Under the pieces are notes generated by a model, which did no database searches, was not told the origin of the DNA, and saw only the letters and a program-made list of their open reading frames with translations. Shown one piece after another: positions 34,007 through 41,382 of a stretch of 64,000 nt of DNA. Both the position numbers and the translations under genes were made by a program. This stretch comes from Bacillus salipaludis. Lineage in GTDB: Bacteria > Bacillota > Bacilli > Bacillales_B > DSM-18226. Location: assembly GCF_004358205.1 (NCBI RefSeq), contig NZ_SMYO01000001.1:434001-498000 (forward strand), read 5' to 3'. Numbering within the stretch: position 1 is the stretch's first letter; each line of letters opens with the position of its first letter.

Positions 34007-35257
34007 TTACTGATTGCCTGCAAGTTCGCAAACGACATCAAGCAATACATTTGCTCCAGCTATCAAGTCGGGATCTTTTGTATACTCCTTAGGATTATGA
34101 CTAATACCGTCAATACTTGGGACGAAAATCATAGCTGTAGGGCAAACGCGAGCCATCATTTGAGCATCATGTCCCGCACCAGATGTCATTCGTCTTGATT
34201 GGAGTCCTCGCTCTCCTGCAACTTGCTCTATTAGTTTTACGATTGTTTGGTCAAAAGTGACTGGAGGGAAACGTACTAATTGTTCCGATGTAATGGTTAC
34301 TTCTTCGGTTACCGCCAATTCTTCGAGGTAGTTTGCAAGTGCCTGCTCTTCCTCTTTCAATCTCTTCTCGTTTGGATTTCGCAAATCAACAGTGAACGTT
34401 GCCAATGATGGAATGACATTAACAGCATTTGGCTTAAAACTAATCGTTCCAACTGTTGCAACAGTTTGCCCATTAGAAGCTATCGCACGATCACGTAAAT
34501 AGGTAATTACCCGAGCCGCTGCAAGTCCTGCATCACACCGCATATCAGTTGGTGTAGTACCAGCGTGATTGGCAACACCTTCAATTGTAATACGCTGCCA
34601 AGAAATACCTTGAAGATTCTCAACAGCACCAATTGGAATACCCACTTTTTCTAGAATGGGGCCTTGTTCGACATGAAGCTCAATGTAAGCGTGTGGCTTC
34701 AAATAGCCCGGCTCCTTTGAACCGGAATATCCAATACGTTCAAGCTCCACCCCTAATAAAGTGCCATCCGTACCAACCGATTTAAGAGCATCCTCAACTG
34801 ATAGCCCGCCAGCATACACAAGAGATCCCATCATGTCAGGCTGATAGCGCACTCCCTCCTCATTGGTAAATGCTGCGACTGCAATTGGACGATTGGGAAC
34901 AAAACCTGTCTCCTGCAAAGTGGTTATTACTTCAAGCCCTGAAAGAACACCATAGCATCCGTCGTACATACCGGCATTAATAACTGTGTCGATGTGCGAG
35001 CCAAGCAATATTGGTGCTTCATTTCTATTTTCAGTACTATACAAAATACCAAAGATATTACCGATTCTGTCGATTTCAACTTCCAATCCTATTTCCTTCA
35101 TCCAAGTGACTACGAGATCACGCCCCGCTTTCTCTGCATCAGAAGCAGCTAATCTCGTCCTTTTGTTGTCATTGTCTAGACCAGTTAGGCCAAGTTCTTG
35201 AATACGGTTAAGTAAGCGTTCAGAGTTGATTGATAGGTTTAAATTAATAACTGTCAT
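34007..35257 (-). CDS. Zn-dependent amidase/carbamoylase (N-carbamoyl-L-amino acid hydrolase/allantoate amidohydrolase family)
   Basis: About 416 residues from the ATG at 35257, where AAGGGG has 8-nt spacing; an ATG at 35263 would sit on the site. Family features: GSHIDTVINAGMYDGCYGVL, FTNEEGVRYQPDMMGS, ELHVEQGPILE and the C-terminal SGAGHDAQMMA and ISHNPKE. Enzymes of this group hydrolyse N-carbamoyl amino acids or allantoate, releasing ammonia and CO2. As first gene of the operon with diaminopropionate lyase, it may open a carbamoyl-diaminopropionate or ureide-like substrate; that link is inference. Confidence 0.9.
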   Translation of the reverse strand: MTVINLNLSINSERLLNRIQELGLTGLDNDNKRTRLAASDAEKAGRDLVVTWMKEIGLEVEIDRIGNIFGILYSTENRNEAPILLGSHIDTVINAGMYDGCYGVLSGLEVITTLQETGFVPNRPIAVAAFTNEEGVRYQPDMMGSLVYAGGLSVEDALKSVGTDGTLLGVELERIGYSGSKEPGYLKPHAYIELHVEQGPILEKVGIPIGAVENLQGISWQRITIEGVANHAGTTPTDMRCDAGLAAARVITYLRDRAIASNGQTVATVGTISFKPNAVNVIPSLATFTVDLRNPNEKRLKEEEQALANYLEELAVTEEVTITSEQLVRFPPVTFDQTIVKLIEQVAGERGLQSRRMTSGAGHDAQMMARVCPTAMIFVPSIDGISHNPKEYTKDPDLIAGANVLLDVVCELAGNQ

Positions 35258-35453
35258 GCTCATTTCCCCTTTTCAACATGTAAAATAGCTTGGAAACAAA
35301 CAAATTAATAAATTTGTTTAAACATAAAGTAAATAGGCTGATCATTGGTGAGTCACATTATTAAAATGTAATTATAATGTTATAATAATTGAGTATTTGT
35401 ACCATTAATACTAATATTGAATAGAAAAATATAAATATATTGAGGTGTTGGCT

Positions 35454-36335
35454 ATGCAAATGAAAAACTTCATGATTGATGGAAGTTTAAAAGAACTAAC
35501 CAAACACCATACAGTCGTTATGCCAATTGCATGTTATAAAACCACCATTAATCAAAATATACATGGCTATATTCCACTTCATTGGCATGACGAAATTCAA
35601 TTTGTGTTGATCGTAAAAGGGGAAGCGGTTTTTCAAGTAAATGAAGATTGTAAAGTGGTTCGAGAAGGAGATGGACTTTTTATTAATAGTGGATGCCTGC
35701 ACATGGCACAGGATAAAGAGCTGTCGGATTGTATCTATATTTGCTTAAATGTTTCTCCTTATTTTGTATTATCACAAGAACTCTATACCACATATGTAAA
35801 ACCTTATGTTCAAGCGACCAATTTACCCTACTTATATGTAAATGCAAATGAGCTTTGGGGGAAAAGCATTTTAGATGCCATTTTAGAAATTTATCACTGT
35901 ATTGAACAAAAGCAACAATACTATGAAATCGATATTACGATGAAACTATCATTAATTTGGAAAAACTTAATCGATAATGGTTTTAAGCTGGAATATGTTC
36001 AGACTGAAATAGTAAAGAGTCAAAGAATGAAGCAAATGTTAAGTTGGATCCATGAGCATTATGCAGAAAAAATTTTATTAGAGGATATTGCCAGGGCTGG
36101 TCAGCTGAGCCGTTCTGAATGCTGTCGTTATTTCAGGAGGTTTTTAAAATGTACACCATTAAATTATGTTATAGATTATCGTATTCAAAAGAGCTTATAT
36201 CTACTGCAGCAAGGTGATTCTAATATTACTGAAGTTGCTTATCAAGTTGGTTTTAATAGTACAAGCTATTTTATTGATAAATTCAAAGATTCCATGAACA
36301 TGACTCCATTAGCCTACAAAAAAGAAAATGCATAA
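35454..36335 (+). CDS. AraC-family transcriptional regulator with cupin sensor domain
   Basis: About 293 residues from the ATG at 35454 (GAGGTG 6 nt upstream). The N-terminal cupin has HWHDEIQFVLIVKGEAVF and GDGLFINSGCLH, typical of ligand-sensing AraC proteins. The C-terminal double helix-turn-helix lies at about 205-293 (LLEDIARAGQLSRSECCRYFRRF and ITEVAYQVGFNSTSYF). It is transcribed divergently from the carbamoylase-lyase-M20 operon across about 200 bp, and so is the probable activator of that operon. Confidence 0.9.
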   Translation: MQMKNFMIDGSLKELTKHHTVVMPIACYKTTINQNIHGYIPLHWHDEIQFVLIVKGEAVFQVNEDCKVVREGDGLFINSGCLHMAQDKELSDCIYICLNVSPYFVLSQELYTTYVKPYVQATNLPYLYVNANELWGKSILDAILEIYHCIEQKQQYYEIDITMKLSLIWKNLIDNGFKLEYVQTEIVKSQRMKQMLSWIHEHYAEKILLEDIARAGQLSRSECCRYFRRFLKCTPLNYVIDYRIQKSLYLLQQGDSNITEVAYQVGFNSTSYFIDKFKDSMNMTPLAYKKENA

Positions 36336-36490
36336 TAACGAGCTAGATTCGACTAACAAAATGTTCATGAATACTACGGATCCAAAATAGGGAAAACCTT
36401 TGAATCTTTAAAGAAGACTCGTGGAATTGAATCAATATGTATGACCGGGAGATTTTCAGGTATTGATGGAACACCGAGAACAAGGTAATC

Positions 36491-36542
36491 AAAAAGACAG
36501 TTTCAAATCCACAAGATGTTAGGATTTGAAACTGTCTTTTAC
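36491..36542. terminator. strong bidirectional terminator
   Basis: The 19-bp stem AAAAGACAGTTTCAAATCC / GGATTTGAAACTGTCTTTT encloses an 11-nt loop, between the convergent AraC and MFS genes. The rest of 36336-36583 holds no clear feature. Confidence 0.93.
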
Positions 36543-36583
36543 TTTCTCTACAACCAATGTAACTCACGCAAACAAAATTAACA

Positions 36584-38089
36584 TTAGTTTGTACTTAACG
36601 TTTTTGTTGCAGCCTTTTCCAAACTCGCTTTAAATTCTAAATCGGATGCTTGTTTTACCTTTTTAATAAATAAGGATAGAAGTAATCCGATGACGCCAAT
36701 CCCAATAATAACAAGGTATGCATCATTAATGCCCTGTATGGTGGCTTCTTTAATAACCTGTGCTTGATTCAAGCCTTTAGATGCTGCTGAAGGAATCATA
36801 TCCTGCAGATGTGTTTTTGTCCGGTCAGACATAACAGTAACGAGAAGCGAAGTCCCGACAGCTCCTGCCACTTGTCGAACGGTATTACTTATAGCCGTTC
36901 CATGAGCATTTAATTGCTGGGGCAGTTGGTTCAAACCAGCGGTCTGTAAAGGCATCATCATCAAGGCCATTCCAATTCGGCGCCCCGTTGACATAAGAAC
37001 CAAATACAGATAACTTGTCGTGTCCGTCAAGTTGGTAAAGCCCATTGTCGTGGCAATGGTAATAATCATTCCTATAACAGTTAGCCATTTTGCACCAAAG
37101 CGATCGAACAGCTTACCTGTAACCGGCATAAGGAATCCCATGATTAGCGCTCCTGGAAGTAGAAGCAGACCGGACTCAATTGCTGTATAACCGCGGACGT
37201 TCTGTAGGTAAAGTGGAAGTAGCATCATATCTGCATACATAACCATAGTAACCGCAATATTAATAATCGTTGTTAAGGAAAACATATTGTACTTGAACGC
37301 ACGTAAGTCAAGCAGTGGATTCTGCGATTTCAACTGTTTCCATGAAAAGAGTCCAAGGGCTATGATACCAACAGCTATTGTACTAAGTACCTCAATGTCT
37401 GACCATCCAAGGCTCCCAGCTCGGCTGAAACCATATAGCAAGGCACCAAAACCAATGGTGGAGAGTACGACACTTAGGATATCAAGTTTTGTTTTGATTG
37501 GCTCAGATAAATTTCGGAGATAAATAAATCCGAGACCAATAACGATGACAGCAAATGGAATCATCCCGTAAAACATGGTTTCCCATTTGTAGTGTTCAAT
37601 AATATAGCCAGCAATAGTCGGTCCGATGGCTGGTGCAAATATGATGGCAAGCCCGACCATGCCCATGGCTGCTCCTCTTTTTCCAGGAGGAAAAATGGTA
37701 AGAATGACGTTCGTAAGCAACGGCATAATGATTCCTGCTCCAGCCGCCTGTATCATGCGTCCGGTCAATAGTAAAGGAAAGCCAGTTGCTAATGCTGAAA
37801 CAATGGTTCCTGCTAAAAATACGAACATGGAAGCTTGAAAGAGTTGACGTGTGGAAAACCGCTGCATTAAGTAGGCCGTTATGGGAATCAAGACACCATT
37901 TATGAGCATGTAACCCGTAGTTAACCACTGGGCAGTTGCTGCTGTTATTTTGAATTCAACCATTAACTCTGGAGTAGCCACGCTCATGAGTGTTTGGTTT
38001 AAGGTTGCAAGGAAAGCCCCTAATATCATAATAAACATTATAGGTCCTTTTTTTAACGAATTTGTGACGATTTTTGGATGACTATTCAA
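36584..38089 (-). CDS. DHA2-family MFS multidrug exporter (EmrB/QacA type)
   Basis: About 501 residues with 14 predicted helices. The frame is open to 38227, but the TTG at 38089 has AGGGG 5 nt upstream and yields a normal short N-terminus before the first helix (FIMILGAFLATLNQTLM). Motifs of the 14-helix drug:H+ antiporters are present: SVATPELMVEFK after helix 1, LINGVLIPITAYLMQRFSTRQL (motif A region) and GRMIQAAGAGIIMPL (motif C region). Drugs or toxic metabolites are the likely cargo. It is divergent from a TetR repressor with a palindrome in the shared spacer. Confidence 0.88.
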   Translation of the reverse strand: MNSHPKIVTNSLKKGPIMFIMILGAFLATLNQTLMSVATPELMVEFKITAATAQWLTTGYMLINGVLIPITAYLMQRFSTRQLFQASMFVFLAGTIVSALATGFPLLLTGRMIQAAGAGIIMPLLTNVILTIFPPGKRGAAMGMVGLAIIFAPAIGPTIAGYIIEHYKWETMFYGMIPFAVIVIGLGFIYLRNLSEPIKTKLDILSVVLSTIGFGALLYGFSRAGSLGWSDIEVLSTIAVGIIALGLFSWKQLKSQNPLLDLRAFKYNMFSLTTIINIAVTMVMYADMMLLPLYLQNVRGYTAIESGLLLLPGALIMGFLMPVTGKLFDRFGAKWLTVIGMIITIATTMGFTNLTDTTSYLYLVLMSTGRRIGMALMMMPLQTAGLNQLPQQLNAHGTAISNTVRQVAGAVGTSLLVTVMSDRTKTHLQDMIPSAASKGLNQAQVIKEATIQGINDAYLVIIGIGVIGLLLSLFIKKVKQASDLEFKASLEKAATKTLSTN

Positions 38090-38128
38090 TATTCCCCTAT
38101 CCCTTCTGAAATCATCATAGACTTTTTT

Positions 38129-38156
38129 TACAATGTGTTTAATAATTAACATTGTA
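38129..38156. promoter_or_regulatory. candidate TetR operator between MFS exporter and tetR
   Basis: The inverted repeat TACAATGT-(12 bp)-ACATTGTA lies 40-67 bp upstream of the MFS start. It overlaps a TATAAAT-like AT-rich promoter area, so a bound repressor would block the exporter and possibly the repressor gene. Confidence 0.5.
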
Positions 38157-38314
38157 TAAATTACTTTATAATGAGATGGTTGATCTGACAACAGACAATT
38201 TCTTACGATGTGTAATTTAGTTATCATTTATTTCATTTTTGTTGTGTAAGTCATAAATAATAGACAGAACTTAAATTATTGTAAATTTCCATTCAGTAGG
38301 AAAGGTGATTAGAG

Positions 38315-38899
38315 ATGGCAGACCAAGAAAATCCACGAATAGATCCTCGTATCCTTCGCACACGTCAATTAATTAAGGAAGCATTAATAGATTTACTACA
38401 AGAGGTCGATATCAATAAAATAACGGTTAATCGGATTGCTGAACGCGCAACCATTAACCGTGTGACGTTTTACCTTCATTATAAAGATATTCCGGACATG
38501 CTGGAGAAAATGGCACAGGAAATGGCTGAGGATATTGAATCGATAATGGGGTGTACAACATATGACCAAAATTCTGATAAAAACATCGATTTTGTCAAGC
38601 TAGAAACCCTGCTTGAGTATATTGCAGAGAATGACAAATTTTACAAGGTAGTTCTTAATTCCAGACGATCCCCCATCTTTACAGAGCGCTTGTTAACTAT
38701 TCTCACGAAAGCAATAACTGAGAAAACGGCTAACAACAAATTGGAGACTAGTAATAACATTCCAAGGGATATTGCTATCTGGTACGGTTCATCAGCTTTA
38801 ATAGGTACGATTGTAGCTTGGCTGCGTAACGATATGCCTTATACACCGCAATTTCTGGCTAAGCAGTTGTCTAGACTTTTTCGACTGGGTAAGGAGTAA
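38315..38899 (+). CDS. TetR/AcrR-family transcriptional repressor
   Basis: 194 residues. The N-terminal TetR helix-turn-helix is clear (ALIDLLQEVDINKITVNRIAERATINRVTFYLHYKD). The C-terminal part (about 75-190) resembles the TetR_C domain of the DhaS/YcnC-like group, including IAIWYGSSALIGTIVAWL. The ATG has AAAGGTGATTAGAG upstream. It is divergent from the MFS exporter and probably its ligand-relieved repressor. A strong terminator follows. Confidence 0.88.
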   Translation: MADQENPRIDPRILRTRQLIKEALIDLLQEVDINKITVNRIAERATINRVTFYLHYKDIPDMLEKMAQEMAEDIESIMGCTTYDQNSDKNIDFVKLETLLEYIAENDKFYKVVLNSRRSPIFTERLLTILTKAITEKTANNKLETSNNIPRDIAIWYGSSALIGTIVAWLRNDMPYTPQFLAKQLSRLFRLGKE

Positions 38900-38926
38900 A
38901 CTATAGGTAAATGCCTTATATTTATT

Positions 38927-38975
38927 TAAAAGCATGGCTATGTCTTTTCGTAAACATAGCCATGCTTTTTTTATT
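38927..38975 (+). terminator. rho-independent terminator
   Basis: The 15-bp stem AAAAGCATGGCTATG / CATAGCCATGCTTTT has a 12-nt loop and a T-tract. Confidence 0.93.
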
Positions 38976-39250
38976 TCATTCTTAAAACCGCTTTAGTTTT
39001 AGCTCTGATCTAAGCTAGACAATACGCCTTTCTTCGTATATATTCCCCGTTAAAAAACAATCATATCCACAAAAACAGTAATTCAAGCACATCTTCTTGT
39101 TCCGCAAAGAAAACTCGGCTTGGTTTGATCCAACCCCCTTTTCTCTGACCGTCTCTCTCCATAAATTTTGTGCAACTCTCCTTCGGTATATTAAAAAAAT
39201 TATTTGATGGGAATATTATTAAACAGGACTTTTAAAAAAGGGGTTAGAGA
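38976..39250. other. intergenic stretch without recognised gene
   Basis: Together with the terminator before it this makes a 350-bp gap. It is AT-rich with no convincing ORF. Only the AAAGGGG ribosome site of the following lipoprotein gene is identifiable. Confidence 0.6.
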
Positions 39251-39691
39251 ATGAGAAAAGAAATATTTATGGTGACGATGGGAACACTAACAGCAATAGG
39301 TCTTGCAGGTTGTGGAGATTCACCAAACAGAAGTATGAACGAGATACAAACACAAAAAATCAGTTATTCCCAACGCTCCTTAACTGCGCCCTTTTCAGAC
39401 TTGCTTTATGGATTTTCTGCCATTGAGAAGTATGTCGCAAAAGGAGATTATGATAACGCCACAACTCTTTCACGAAACCTTTACGATGAATTTCACGACG
39501 CTATTTTGCCTCCATTAACAGTGAAAAAAGGCAAAACCTATGCAGACAATGTGGACAGAAAATTTGATGAGCTAACGGAGGCCATTTCCAACAAGAATCA
39601 ATCCAAAATTCCAAATCTCATTAAGGAAAATCGGAAAAACCTCAAAACAATTGCTCCCATTTTGGGTGTTTCCGTCATTTCAACACAATAA
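39251..39691 (+). CDS. small putative lipoprotein of unknown function
   Basis: 146 residues with a type II signal peptide: basic start, hydrophobic core and the lipobox GLAGC at residues about 17-21. The mature part is mostly helical, polar and without recognised motifs (for example SDLLYGFSAIEKYVAKGDYD). AAAGGGG precedes the ATG. A small membrane-protein gene follows 26 bp later and a 32-codon gene after that, forming a probable plus-strand operon that points towards, and converges on, the qox genes. The function is not recognisable. Confidence 0.75.
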   Translation: MRKEIFMVTMGTLTAIGLAGCGDSPNRSMNEIQTQKISYSQRSLTAPFSDLLYGFSAIEKYVAKGDYDNATTLSRNLYDEFHDAILPPLTVKKGKTYADNVDRKFDELTEAISNKNQSKIPNLIKENRKNLKTIAPILGVSVISTQ

Positions 39692-39717
39692 TCTTAATTT
39701 GTAATGGAGGCAATTAT

Positions 39718-39963
39718 ATGCGAAGATTAACCCTTAAATTGACAATCGTAGAAGTAGCCATCGGAATTCTGTTTTTGCTTTATGAATTTCTCACTGGACA
39801 CCCATGGACAGTCGATGGAGTTCCATGGACAATGGATGAAAATTTCCACTTTAACATCGCACTTGGCTTTTTTGTTGGTGCGGGATTCACTTTTATTATG
39901 GGTGCCATTTTTGGCTCGACCCAAAGCAGAGATCGTTCTTACAAACCTAAAAATAATACCTGA
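39718..39963 (+). CDS. small two-helix membrane protein of unknown function
   Basis: 81 residues with hydrophobic segments at about 7-24 and 46-67, joined by an acidic/aromatic loop (HPWTVDGVPWTMDENFHF), and with a basic C-terminus. GGAGG lies 7 nt before the ATG. It lies between the lipoprotein and the 32-residue protein in the same direction, so the three may work together in the membrane. I do not recognise the family. Confidence 0.7.
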   Translation: MRRLTLKLTIVEVAIGILFLLYEFLTGHPWTVDGVPWTMDENFHFNIALGFFVGAGFTFIMGAIFGSTQSRDRSYKPKNNT

Positions 39964-40044
39964 AGGACACCTCTCCTTTACTTACCGATAACAGCCATTG
40001 GAAGCTGGTTTCTTTAACTATCGCAGAGTAGAAAGGTGGTAAAA

Positions 40045-40143
40045 ATGGATCCGTATTATTATTATACCGTTACCTATGTCGGATTATTTGCTGCAGCATT
40101 AGGCATCTCCTCCTTTATGTTTTATCGGTTGATGAATGAATAA
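40045..40143 (+). CDS. 32-residue single-helix membrane peptide
   Basis: A very short gene with a strong AAAGGTGG ribosome site 5 nt before the ATG. The product begins MDPYYYYTVTYVGLFAAALG, has one transmembrane helix (about 8-27) and a short tail YRLMNE. The size, single helix and location beside a terminal oxidase recall the small accessory subunits of respiratory oxidases. That is an inference; the sequence matches no subunit I know. A similar 30-residue gene lies head-on at 40266-40358, across a shared terminator. Confidence 0.6.
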   Translation: MDPYYYYTVTYVGLFAAALGISSFMFYRLMNE

Positions 40144-40222
40144 TACACATTCCTATAAAAGCACAAGGTGCTTGGCTTCTTGCGCTAGCCAGTTCTCGAA
40201 GTCGAAAACTTTCATAAACCAC

Positions 40223-40259
40223 AAAAAATGACTATCCCGTAAGATAGTCATTTTTTTCA
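40223..40259. terminator. bidirectional terminator between the two tiny genes
   Basis: The 14-bp stem AAAAAATGACTATC / GATAGTCATTTTTT has a 6-nt loop and serves transcripts from both sides. Confidence 0.93.
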
Positions 40260-40265
40260 TGCAGG

Positions 40266-40358
40266 TTATTCTTTCATAGATTTCGTAAACATAACGGTAA
40301 TGAAAATAAGTGTCAGAGCAAACAAACCACAAATGATATAAAGCCCGTAACTATCCAT
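40266..40358 (-). CDS. 30-residue single-helix membrane peptide downstream of qoxD
   Basis: The start ATG has TAGGAGTG 5 nt upstream, an excellent site. The product opens MDSYGLYIICGLFALTLIFI, is one helix, and ends in a charged KSMKE. It follows qoxD by about 94 bp in the same direction and precedes the terminator, so it is probably the last cistron of the qox operon. A role as a small oxidase subunit is possible but unproven. Confidence 0.6.
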   Translation of the reverse strand: MDSYGLYIICGLFALTLIFITVMFTKSMKE

Positions 40359-40451
40359 CTTTTCACTCCTATCTTCCATGCTTTGTATCCCATTTCTGCA
40401 TCGCACAGCGTATTCCTTTCCTTCACCACGCGCTAAAGCTCTTTCCTGTCA

Positions 40452-40766
40452 TTATTGAACAACATAATTAAATGACATCACCCACATAGATCCAATTACA
40501 ATGGTCAAAACGAAAATTATCCCTAAAACGAGTGCGGCTGCATTGTATCTTGGTGCTTCACCATCACGAATATGCATGAAGAAGAAAAGCTGGATGACAA
40601 ATTGTAAAACAGCTGCAATCAAAATACTGACCATAAGCGCTGTTTTCCCCATCAAATGGTTTAATACGAGAAAAAGTGGGATGATCGTCAAAATAATTGA
40701 TAAAAGAAAACCGATAACGTACGCTTTCATTGATCCGGTATGTTCAGCGTGTTCATGAGCGGACAA
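40452..40766 (-). CDS. qoxD: quinol oxidase subunit IV
   Basis: 104 residues with three helices and the family's QLFFFMHIRDG motif between helices 2 and 3. It starts at a TTG directly after the qoxC TAA, using a ribosome site inside the end of qoxC (GGGGTGATG), so the two are coupled. Subunit IV aids assembly of the aa3-type menaquinol oxidase. The His-rich N-terminus (SAHEHAEH) is normal for the family. Confidence 0.93.
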   Translation of the reverse strand: MSAHEHAEHTGSMKAYVIGFLLSIILTIIPLFLVLNHLMGKTALMVSILIAAVLQFVIQLFFFMHIRDGEAPRYNAAALVLGIIFVLTIVIGSMWVMSFNYVVQ

Positions 40767-41378
40767 TTACATCACCCCCATTAAATAAACAACGGTAAAG
40801 ATGAAAATCCAAACAGCATCCAAAAAATGCCAATATAAACTAATGATTGAAATTTTCCGCGTCGTAACAGGTGTAATCCCTCTTTTTGCAATCTGAATCA
40901 GCAGCCCAATCATCCATAGAATCCCAAACGAGACGTGCACTCCATGGGTTCCTACAAGAGAGAAGAAGGATGTAAGGAACGCACTTTTGGTAAGGCTAGC
41001 TCCTCCTGCGACCATACTTACAAATTCATTGATCTCAAGGGCTACGAACGTTGCCCCTAAGACTGCGGTTACAATCAGCCAGCCAATTAAAGCCTTTTTC
41101 TTACCTTTATGCATGGCTAAGACCGCAATACCGCTAGTAAAGGAACTGACTAACAAGATGAAAGTTTCAGCAATAAAGCCGGGAATATCAAAATCCTTTG
41201 CTGTAAAACCGCCATTTGTATGGGAATGTAAAACAGCGTAAGCAGCGAAAAATGTAGCGAATAAGAGACAGTCGGTTACAAGAAAAATCCAAAATCCTAA
41301 AACCTTTAATTCCTCCTGGTCTGCATGGCCATGGTCGGTACCATGGCCTGACATATGAGCAGTCACGCTCTGTGACAT
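40767..41378 (-). CDS. qoxC: quinol oxidase subunit III
   Basis: About 203 residues from the ATG at 41378 (GGGAGGT upstream); the frame is open 12 codons further and overlaps qoxB. Five helices of the heme-copper oxidase subunit III type, with GFWIFLVTDCLLFATFFAAY and the ETFILLVSSFTSG helix. The N-terminus is His-rich (HMSGHGTDHGHADQEE). It forms the aa3-type quinol oxidase with QoxA, QoxB and QoxD. Confidence 0.94.
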   Translation of the reverse strand: MSQSVTAHMSGHGTDHGHADQEELKVLGFWIFLVTDCLLFATFFAAYAVLHSHTNGGFTAKDFDIPGFIAETFILLVSSFTSGIAVLAMHKGKKKALIGWLIVTAVLGATFVALEINEFVSMVAGGASLTKSAFLTSFFSLVGTHGVHVSFGILWMIGLLIQIAKRGITPVTTRKISIISLYWHFLDAVWIFIFTVVYLMGVM

Positions 41379-41382
41379 ATAA

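Noticed and set aside
34007..36335. Complete purine or urate degradation cluster
   Set aside because: Only the lyase and amidohydrolase-type genes are present; dehydrogenase, hydantoinase and transcarbamylase genes are missing.
40150..40215. Fragment of another intergenic repeat (GCACAAGGTGCTTGGCTTC region)
   Set aside because: It recalls GC-rich Bacillus repeats, but there is only one copy in the window and no clear ends.
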